A stretch of DNA of 17,951 nucleotides, taken from positions 1-17,951 of the forward strand of contig CAZNNH010000128.1 in assembly GCA_964574335.1 (NCBI GenBank), given 5' to 3'. The translations under genes were made by a program, and so were the position numbers. Below, one piece after another: positions 12,598-17,951 of this stretch; the stretch's first letter is position 1; each line of letters starts with the position of its first letter. Origin of the DNA: CAZNNH01 sp964574335. Its GTDB lineage: Bacteria > Acidobacteriota > Vicinamibacteria > Fen-336. The notes under the pieces were generated by a model that saw nothing but the letters and a program-made list of their open reading frames with translations, was not told the DNA's origin and ran no database searches.

Positions 12598-13662
12598 ATG
12601 AAACGCACCCGCGCGCGGATCCTCCTGATGAGCCTCACGCTCGGTGCGTCTCATCTGACTGCCGAGGCGCTCCCGAGGCTCGAGGGCCCCTACCTCGGCC
12701 AGGAGCCGCCCGGGGCGGTCCCCCGCCTGTTCGCCCCAGGCCTCATCGTCGACGACCGCTCCGAGGGGAGCAGCGGCTTCGCCCTCGGAGGGACCGTCTT
12801 CCTCTACCAGAAGTTCCTGGAGCGCCGGTGCCATACCTACATCATGCGCCTGAGGGACGGTCAGTGGACGCCCCCCGAGCTGATCCCCTTCTGGGAGACG
12901 CTGGTCGACAACGGCGACTTCGTGGTCTCCTCCGACGACAAGACCCTGCTCTACCAGGTGAAGACGGCGGCCGCGGGACGCCTGGTCTCCAATATCTGGC
13001 GGGTGGAGATCCTGCCGGACGGCTGGGGCGAGAGGGCCGCGCTTCCCGCCCCCGTCAACACCGAGCACGACGAGAGCTTCGCCGCCGAGTCGCTCGACAA
13101 GGGCCTCTACTTCTTCAGCCGCCGGCCGGGAGGTCTCGGCAGGTCGGACCTGTACGTGAGCCGCCTCGATCGAGGCGCCTACTCCGAGCCCGAGAACCTG
13201 ACCGCGCTCAACACCGAGCACGACGAGTGGGACCCCTTCATCGCGCCGGACGAGAGCTACCTGATCTTCTGCTCCACCCGGCCCGGGGGGCTCGGGATGG
13301 ACGACCTCTACCTCAGCTTCCGAGGCCCGGGCGGCGGGTGGTCCGAGGCGGTGAGCCTGGGGCCGCTCGTCAACTCCCCCCGCTCCGAGAACCGGCCCTA
13401 CGTCACGGCCGATGGCAAGTACCTGTTCTTCACCAGCAGCCGGCGCGGCAACCGGGACATCTACTGGGTCAGCACCGAGCTGCTCGAGAAGCTCCGCACC
13501 CACGAAAACCCGGGGACACAATACGGGTTTTCGGCCGTACGCGACCGGCTCACTGGGTGGCCCGGCCCCAGCCATCCGGAATCAGGCCGTCGTACCTGCC
13601 CTCGGCGTCCTCAGCAACCGGGGTATCGGTCTCGCCCGTGCGCCTCTCGGGCTCCTTCATGA
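12598..13662 (+). CDS. Exported PD40/TolB-like beta-propeller protein
   Basis: This is a 354-residue secreted protein. Residues 1-24 are a signal peptide (MKRTRARILLMSLTLGASHLTAEA). The propeller has repeated PD40 blades: NTEHDESFAAESLDKGLYFF followed by SRRPGG...DLYVS, then EWDPFIAPDESYLIFCSTR with PGGLGMDDLYLS, then ENRPYVTADGKYLFFTSSRR and GNRDIYWVST. PD40 blades usually bind peptides or other proteins at the envelope. Homologous proteins normally end soon after DIYWV; here 54 extra residues rich in Arg, Pro and Ser follow, beginning inside the palindrome at 13503-13533. I infer the native end was near 13500 and the stop was lost. The ribosome binding site is GGAGG, 5 bases before ATG 12598. 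It lies 47 bases after the previous gene, so an operon is likely. Confidence 0.82.
   Translation: MKRTRARILLMSLTLGASHLTAEALPRLEGPYLGQEPPGAVPRLFAPGLIVDDRSEGSSGFALGGTVFLYQKFLERRCHTYIMRLRDGQWTPPELIPFWETLVDNGDFVVSSDDKTLLYQVKTAAAGRLVSNIWRVEILPDGWGERAALPAPVNTEHDESFAAESLDKGLYFFSRRPGGLGRSDLYVSRLDRGAYSEPENLTALNTEHDEWDPFIAPDESYLIFCSTRPGGLGMDDLYLSFRGPGGGWSEAVSLGPLVNSPRSENRPYVTADGKYLFFTSSRRGNRDIYWVSTELLEKLRTHENPGTQYGFSAVRDRLTGWPGPSHPESGRRTCPRRPQQPGYRSRPCASRAPS
13503..13533. repeat. Perfect 10-bp palindrome with GGGACACAATA loop
   Basis: CGAAAACCCG (13503-13512) and CGGGTTTTCG (13524-13533) flank an 11-base loop. On the minus strand the loop reads TATTGTGTCCC, a motif I associate with intergenic repeats near IS200/REP-type elements. 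Four Ts at the end of the right arm could also make it a terminator for the PD40 gene. Confidence 0.7.
13550..13660 (-). CDS. 36-residue charged small protein
   Basis: The short ORF reads MKEPERRTGETDTPVAEDAE then GRYDGLIPDGWGRATQ. It is rich in Glu, Asp and Thr, a natural-looking composition unlike the Arg/Pro tails of shadow frames. It begins 8 bases after the stop of the tiny membrane protein on the same strand, with weak upstream AAGCGGG. It overlaps the C-terminal extension of the PD40 protein on the other strand, so both cannot be fully real; this one is the better protein. The function is unknown. Confidence 0.4.
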   Translation of the reverse strand: MKEPERRTGETDTPVAEDAEGRYDGLIPDGWGRATQ

Positions 13663-13668
13663 CCACGA

Positions 13669-13824
13669 TCAGGCCCGCTTCGATCGGATCACCAGGACGG
13701 CCACAACCAACCCGGCCACCGCGGCGCCCACCAGCACCCGGGCCCCGGCTCCGGCGGCATAGACGGCGAGCCCCATCGTCAGCAGCGCCATCAGCACCAT
13801 GAAGATCGACTCGTGGTCCCTCAA
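13669..13824 (-). CDS. 51-residue two-helix membrane protein, TTG start
   Basis: TTG 13824 is preceded by GGAGG with 5-base spacing, the best ribosome binding site near here. It gives a short N-terminus (MRDHESIF) followed by two membrane helices, MVLMALLTMGLAVYAAGAG and VLVGAAVAGLVVAVLVI, ending in RSKRA on the cytosolic side. The longer ATG-started frame to 13992 adds an Arg/Cys-rich region that does not look coding. It probably forms a pair with the 36-residue ORF downstream. Its role is unknown; size and topology fit small membrane modulators or toxin-like peptides, without direct support. Confidence 0.5.
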   Translation of the reverse strand: MRDHESIFMVLMALLTMGLAVYAAGAGARVLVGAAVAGLVVAVLVIRSKRA

Positions 13825-14084
13825 GGCGACCTCCGGGCCACCGCACGCCCTCCTGTCTCCGGCAACGATAGTCCACGTGACCGCGGAGCCAAGAAGGGCC
13901 CTCCCGCAGACCAGGCGGCCGCCGGCTTCGTCTCGACGGCAGGCAGCGACCCTCGCCCGGGCGCCTGCCCGCTGTTGCGCCCAGGGCGTCACCCGGGCCG
14001 TCGAAGACGCGGCGGGCCAGTTCGTCGAGACCTACCAGGCGATGAACCCGACCCCCTGAGGCATCGGCGCGGGGAGCCCACGGC

Positions 14085-16616
14085 TCAGCTCCCGGGAACC
14101 ACCCGCCGGGCCGTGTGCCCCTTCCGGCCGTTTCTGTCGAAGGCGGCCACCCGCACCTCGCTCGCCATCGGGATCCCGCCCCGGAGCTCGGCGCTCTTTG
14201 CCGTCGGCTCCGTGCCGTCAGTGGTGTAGCGCAGGGTGAAGCCCGGGATCTCGAGGCTGGCCCGGACCTCCCCGTCCACCACCGCCAGGCCCGGCTTCGG
14301 GATCCGGTAGGCCCAGGCCGGCTGCTCCCGGTCGAGGCGTCGCAGCTCGCGCTTGCCCACCACGTTCACGAAGGTCGACCACGCCTTCTGGAACAGCGCG
14401 TCCGACCGGGCCCTGTCCTTCTCCCGCTCCCAGTCCGGCTCGGGGGCCCACGCCCGCTCGGCCAGGCCGAAGATCTTGGGCACCAGCTTGTAGTCGAGCT
14501 CGCCCGGGGCGTTCAGCGTCTCCGACCACAGGTTGCCCTGGATGCCGAGAACGTTCCCCCGCCCGTAGTCGGTGAGCCGGTCCTTGCCGACGAACACGGC
14601 CGGGTCCACGGGCCGCCCGCGGCGGTCGAAGCGGACGCTCCTGTAGTAGTCGAAGGGGATGAACTCGAAGGGCTTGCGCAGGTCCGAAAGGCCGCCCCAG
14701 TCGAGGCCGGTCTCCTCCGGGTTCGGGTTCCAGGCCAGGTCGAGGTACAGGTTGGTCACCGGGCACAGGACCACCGGGTAGCCGCCGTTGGCGAGGCGGT
14801 AGGCCAGGTCCTCCTGGCCGCCGCCGACCACGTTGTTCCAGACGTAGGCGCGGAACCCCCGCCCGACGAAGCCGGGGTTGACGATCATCTTCGGCCGGCC
14901 GTCGAGCCGTGTCTTGCGAAGGCCGATCTCCTCCCAGCCCGAGGGCCGCAGGCCGTGCCGACTCAGGATCTCCGCAACCCGGCCGTAGAAGACGTACCAG
15001 AGCTCGTCGACCGAAGAGAGCGCGTTCTGCTTCAGGAACCGAAGCGCCGCCGGCGAGCCCTCGAAGGCGCCGTCCGGGACCTCGTCCCCGCCCACGTGCA
15101 GGTGACGCAGCGGCACCCCCGCCTCGCGGTGCAGGTCCACGACCGCGTCCACCACCCGCTCGACGAACGCGTAGGTCGAGTCGAGGGCCGGGTTCATCAC
15201 GTTGTCGTGATAGCCCTGGGCGGAGGTGTAGACCGAGCGGTCGTCGGGGTCGCTCAGCCGGTAGCGGGCCGCGCCCTCGGCGTCGCCCTGGGCCATCAGG
15301 TCCCGGTAGCGCGCCTCCATCGCCTTGATGGCGGCGCGGGCGTGGCCGGGCATCTCCAGCTCGGGGATCACCTCGATCTGCCGCTCCGCCGCGTAGCGGA
15401 GGATCTCGACGTAGTCCTGCCGGCTGTAGAAGCCGCTCCCGAAGGGCCGGTCGGGGTCGGGACCGGAGCCGTAGGCGGGGGGCAGGAAGCGGCTGGAGTC
15501 GAGGGTGTGACCCCGCCGGGCGCCGACCGAAGTCAGCTCGGGCAGGCCCGCGATCTCCAGCCGCCAGCCTTCGTCCTCGGTGAGGTGAAAGTGGAAGACG
15601 TTGAGCTTGTAGCGGGCCAGGAGATCCAGCACCCGCAGCACCTCGGCCTTGGGCTGGAAGTTGCGGGCCACGTCGAGCATGAAGCCGCGATAGCCGAAGC
15701 GGGGGGCGTCGACGATGCGGAGCGCCGGCAGCGACAGCCCTTCGCCGGAGGCGACCACCGGCAGCATCGCGCGCAGCGACTGCAGGCCGTAGAAGACGCC
15801 GGCCGCCGAGGCGCCGGTGATCCGGATCCCGGCGCCGGCGTCGACCACCAGCTCGTAGGCCTCGGGCGAGCCCTGGCCCGCGATCGTGCCCGTCTCCAGG
15901 CGGACCGACACCGGCTCGCCGTCCCCGCGCTTCGGCAGGTGCGGGCGAAGGTACTCGGCCGCCAGACGGGCGTGGACGGCCAGCTCGGGCGGCGCCACGA
16001 TCGCGGGGAAGCTTCGAAGCGGCAGCCGCCCTTCCCGTCTCTCCAGCAGGAGCGGGGTCGGAAGCACCGGGGGCAGGGCCTCGACCGCCAGCTCGTCCAC
16101 CGCCGCGTCCCGCTCGAACTGCTGCGCCGGCGTGATCACGCGAGGGTCCCGGCCCGGTTGCGGCCCCCGCTCGAACGGCACCGAGGTGTAGCGGAGGGGC
16201 CGGCCCTTCTCGGGCGCCTGGTCGAAGACGACGTACGGCCCGACCGGGGCGAAGCTCCGGTTGGTCAAGAGGTCGGTGAGGTACTCGATCTCGACGCTGT
16301 GATCGGGCGCCAGCTCACGAAAGCCCGGTCCCGGCACGATCCGGCACAGGCCCCCGGTGACGTTCTCGATCGCCACCCCGCCGCCGGCGGTGCCCGACCG
16401 CGGCCGGTGCAGCGCGTTGAAGTAGATGGCCCAGCCGGAGGCCGGCAGCGGCTCCGGTCCGCGGTTCGTGAGCAGAAACGCCACCCGGGCCACGCCCGGA
16501 TCGCCAGCTCCGGCGAAGACCTCCTGCTCGAGCTCCCACCTCAGGTGGAGGATCGGCTGGGCCAGGGCGGGCACGGCGCAGCCGGCAAGGACCAGGCCGA
16601 CGAGGGCGTAGCGCAT
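14085..16616 (-). CDS. Beta-N-acetylhexosaminidase / chitobiase, GH20
   Basis: This is an 843-residue exported enzyme that removes terminal N-acetylglucosamine from chitobiose and related oligosaccharides. Domains in order: a short signal with a possible lipobox (VLAGC, Cys13) or cleavage after ALAQ; a CHB_HEX carbohydrate-binding domain (about 24-150, including SGWAIYFN); a GH20b domain (about 185-300); and the GH20 barrel from YRGFMLDVARNF (309-320) and FHFHLTEDEGWRLEI. The catalytic pair Asp511-Glu512 lies in HVGGDE, and WSET and ERAW follow. A C-terminal chitobiase Ig-like domain (about 770-843) has IPKPGLAV and LRYTTDGTEPT. The length equals full chitobiases. ATG 16616 lacks a Shine-Dalgarno sequence and sits 5 bases after TCTAAT, so the message is probably leaderless. 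The enzyme probably acts in the periplasm or at the outer membrane. It lies 228 bases after the cytochrome gene with its own promoter. Confidence 0.93.
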   Translation of the reverse strand: MRYALVGLVLAGCAVPALAQPILHLRWELEQEVFAGAGDPGVARVAFLLTNRGPEPLPASGWAIYFNALHRPRSGTAGGGVAIENVTGGLCRIVPGPGFRELAPDHSVEIEYLTDLLTNRSFAPVGPYVVFDQAPEKGRPLRYTSVPFERGPQPGRDPRVITPAQQFERDAAVDELAVEALPPVLPTPLLLERREGRLPLRSFPAIVAPPELAVHARLAAEYLRPHLPKRGDGEPVSVRLETGTIAGQGSPEAYELVVDAGAGIRITGASAAGVFYGLQSLRAMLPVVASGEGLSLPALRIVDAPRFGYRGFMLDVARNFQPKAEVLRVLDLLARYKLNVFHFHLTEDEGWRLEIAGLPELTSVGARRGHTLDSSRFLPPAYGSGPDPDRPFGSGFYSRQDYVEILRYAAERQIEVIPELEMPGHARAAIKAMEARYRDLMAQGDAEGAARYRLSDPDDRSVYTSAQGYHDNVMNPALDSTYAFVERVVDAVVDLHREAGVPLRHLHVGGDEVPDGAFEGSPAALRFLKQNALSSVDELWYVFYGRVAEILSRHGLRPSGWEEIGLRKTRLDGRPKMIVNPGFVGRGFRAYVWNNVVGGGQEDLAYRLANGGYPVVLCPVTNLYLDLAWNPNPEETGLDWGGLSDLRKPFEFIPFDYYRSVRFDRRGRPVDPAVFVGKDRLTDYGRGNVLGIQGNLWSETLNAPGELDYKLVPKIFGLAERAWAPEPDWEREKDRARSDALFQKAWSTFVNVVGKRELRRLDREQPAWAYRIPKPGLAVVDGEVRASLEIPGFTLRYTTDGTEPTAKSAELRGGIPMASEVRVAAFDRNGRKGHTARRVVPGS

Positions 16617-16621
16617 GGGGG

Positions 16622-16651
16622 ATTAGACATCGAGGTTGCGGCCGGCGCCAA
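16622..16651 (-). promoter_or_regulatory. Promoter of the GH20 gene, leaderless placement
   Basis: On the minus strand TTGGCG (16646-16651) and TCTAAT (16622-16627, 5 of 6 to consensus) are 18 bases apart. ATG begins 5 bases after the -10, so the transcript would start at the start codon. The remaining gene-free bases 16652-16844 show nothing clear. Confidence 0.45.
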
Positions 16652-16844
16652 GTGCCCGGGAACGCCCGCACACACGAGGTCCGCGCCTTCGACGCCTCCC
16701 CGCTCGCGGCGCCACCTCTCCGCTCAGGGCAGCGCGTTCAGCTCGGCCAGGTCCAGGCTGTCGGCCACGACCTCTCCGAGCCCTCTCTTCCTGGGCTGAC
16801 CCTCAGTGTAGCCCCGCCCGCAAGCCGGGACGGCAACGAGAGGC

Positions 16845-17432
16845 CTACTCGATGGTGTTGAGGTAGGCGAGGAGCGAGGCGGTCTCCTCCGGCGAGAGCG
16901 TCTGCCACTTGCGGCCGGTGGCCACCATCCGCGCCAGCATCCCGTTGCCGTGCTCCCACAGCGAGGCGATCAACGTGAACGCCGAGAAGCCGCCGGCCGG
17001 CCGGTTCAGCGCCACCATGCCGTAACCGCCGGGCTCGTGGCAGGCCAGGCACAGCTTGGCCTCGAAGACCTCGCGGCCGCGGGCCGGATCCCCGGGCGCC
17101 TCTTCTTGGGGAGCTCCGGAGAGGAACGCGTGGATGTCCGCCGCCTCCTGGGGGCTCAGACGGGCCCGCGCCATCTCGGCCCGCTCGATCGCCTCCCACA
17201 TCAGGGCGGCGTGGCTCCACATCGCCGCCGCCATCGCCGAGGGCGTGAAGTCCGGCCGGCCGGACAACGCCGGCGCCGCCCCGCCCGCACCCAGCTCCCC
17301 GTGGCAGGCGGCGCAGCCGCGCTCGCTGAACAGCAGCTTGCCCCGCGCCCCGTCCCCCTCCTGCGCCATCGCCGGTCCCGAGGCGCCGAGAAGCGTGGCG
17401 CCGGCCAGCACCCCGACCATGGTCCTCCGCAT
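16845..17432 (-). CDS. Periplasmic diheme cytochrome c
   Basis: This is a 195-residue electron-transfer protein. Residues 1-23 are a signal peptide (MRRTMVGVLAGATLLG, ending AMA). Two c-type heme-binding motifs are present, CAACH at 40-44 and CLACH at 128-132, each preceded by a typical helix (GKLLFSERG; GREVFEAKL), indicating two cytochrome c domains. Candidate distal ligands include Met residues such as M66 or M71 and M140 or M165. Each domain ends with the usual SPQEAADIHAFL (93-104) or SPEETASLLAYL (180-191) helix. The partner is unknown. ATG 17432 has no clear ribosome binding site; ATG 17420, with CGGAGG 3 bases upstream, is possible. TTGACC at about 17453-17458 may be a -35. No oxidase or dehydrogenase gene is adjacent within the window. 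Confidence 0.9.
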   Translation of the reverse strand: MRRTMVGVLAGATLLGASGPAMAQEGDGARGKLLFSERGCAACHGELGAGGAAPALSGRPDFTPSAMAAAMWSHAALMWEAIERAEMARARLSPQEAADIHAFLSGAPQEEAPGDPARGREVFEAKLCLACHEPGGYGMVALNRPAGGFSAFTLIASLWEHGNGMLARMVATGRKWQTLSPEETASLLAYLNTIE

Positions 17433-17506
17433 GACTAGAGGGTACAACACGCGGTCAAGCGGCGGCATCGAGCGGGACCGGCGCGGGTGGCTGCCCCGGG
17501 GACGGG

Positions 17507-17951
17507 TCACCGCGCAACCGCCGCCGGCTCCAGGGCCGGGGTGAGCAGTCGCGTGCCCGGCGGCAGCGACCGATAGAGAGAGGCGGCATCCTGGGCCGAC
17601 ATCGTGATGCGAAGGCGCAACGGCTCGGGTCCTCCCGCAAGCGCCACCCACCGGCCGCGGAGCGACTCCGCGATCCGGGCCCCGAGGCCTCCCAGGGTCA
17701 CGCCCGCGTCTGCGGCCACGATCTCGGCCACCAGCCCGGGGTAGACCAGGCGGAACCGGGTCGGTGCCTCGCCCTCCTCCGGCAGCGGCGGAATCGTCGG
17801 CGCCGGCTCGCTGCCGGACTTGCCCGCGCCGGGCGCCACCACGATCTCGTGGCGCTCCCGCTCGCGTTCGGGGGCCAGCACGCCGCCTTCCCAGATCCTG
17901 GGCTCGGTCCATTCGGCCGATCGGCGCGCCACGAAGGCCACCCGGAACCGC
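17507..17951 (-). CDS. C-terminal part of unrecognised protein (runs off edge)
   Basis: The frame is open from the right edge to TGA at 17507-17509, giving at least 148 residues. GTG 17941 is in frame but without a ribosome binding site, and the codons before it read RFR, so the gene probably starts outside the window. The visible part begins RFRVAFVARRSAEWTEPRIW, followed by a Glu/Arg stretch and a Pro/Gly/Glu linker (about residues 40-60). A folded-looking segment follows: RFRLVYPGLVAEIVAADAGV, a helix LGGLGARIAESLRG, a strand, and PLRLRITMSAQDAASLYRSL, ending LEPAAVAR. There is no transmembrane helix. I recognise no family. It lies 74 bases upstream of the cytochrome on the same strand, so co-transcription is possible. 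Confidence 0.6.
   Translation of the reverse strand, partial: RFRVAFVARRSAEWTEPRIWEGGVLAPERERERHEIVVAPGAGKSGSEPAPTIPPLPEEGEAPTRFRLVYPGLVAEIVAADAGVTLGGLGARIAESLRGRWVALAGGPEPLRLRITMSAQDAASLYRSLPPGTRLLTPALEPAAVAR

Noticed and set aside
13799..14059. Plus-strand ORF of 86 codons ending GQFVETYQAMNPTP
   Set aside because: The last 25 residues look slightly natural, but the rest is opposite the better-supported TTG-started gene and no start signal is present.
14115..16799. Very long plus-strand open frame (894 codons) opposite the GH20 gene
   Set aside because: It is the antisense shadow of a well-supported enzyme gene. GC-rich codon bias keeps the opposite frame open, and the translation has no domain character.
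1..17951. CRISPR array, tRNA, rRNA, complete transposase, toxin-antitoxin or phage genes
   Set aside because: None was seen on either strand: no regular spacer-repeat array, no cloverleaf I could fold, and no transposase or integrase motifs.

Overview
The window is 17,951 bases of very GC-rich bacterial DNA and looks like a scaffold from a metagenome-assembled genome. It has two N-runs: 10 Ns at 4396-4405, and 100 Ns at 8801-8900 whose flanks are identical 55-base copies. A PhoB/CadC-type winged-helix regulator fused to a TolB-like domain and TPRs, an LSm-like exported protein, a PD40 propeller and a large chitobiase-type GH20 enzyme together suggest an uncultured Acidobacteriota or a similar soil or marine lineage. 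That placement is inferred from gene style only; there is no rRNA or other marker gene.

Layout from left to right. (1) 74-1198 (-) is an exported DUF3298-like protein. (2) 1446-1961 (+) is a four-helix membrane protein interrupted by an in-frame TAG, followed with a GTGA overlap by a VOC/glyoxalase-fold protein (1958-2365). (3) 2376-2792 (-) is a remnant of an M50 site-2 protease, next to a 15-bp inverted repeat. (4) 2846-3889 (-) is an exported SMP-30/NHL-type propeller. It diverges from a winged-helix/TPR regulator (4090-5950, +), which is followed closely by a DgkA-type lipid kinase. (5) 6487-7509 (+) is an exported metal-dependent amidohydrolase, converging on a small Cys-His-Asp hydrolase-like protein (7463-7867, -). 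(6) 8116-9014 (-) holds a propeller remnant, a small membrane protein and a reconstructed 82-residue cysteine-rich secreted protein. (7) 9322-11741 (+) holds an LSm-like exported protein, a 64-residue protein, a YiiX/C92-type hydrolase and a membrane-anchored alpha/beta hydrolase. (8) 12134-13662 (+) holds a small unknown protein and a PD40 propeller, followed by two tiny genes on the other strand. (9) 14085-17951 (-) holds the GH20 beta-N-acetylhexosaminidase, a diheme cytochrome c and the end of an unrecognised gene.

Most products carry signal peptides or membrane helices, so the window mainly encodes envelope and periplasmic functions such as sugar, amide and ester hydrolysis and electron transfer. 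There is no obvious defence island, secondary-metabolite cluster, CRISPR array, tRNA or complete mobile element. The strongest unexplained signals are: three GTGACC repeats at exact 11-bp spacing with a TAGAAT -10 before the winged-helix regulator, which look like a PhoB-type autoregulatory box; the in-frame amber codon; two copies of a roughly 190-bp intergenic repeat with CGTCATCCTGAG/CTCAGGATGACG inverted arms; a palindrome at the end of the PD40 gene; and several genes with a -10 placed for leaderless transcription.
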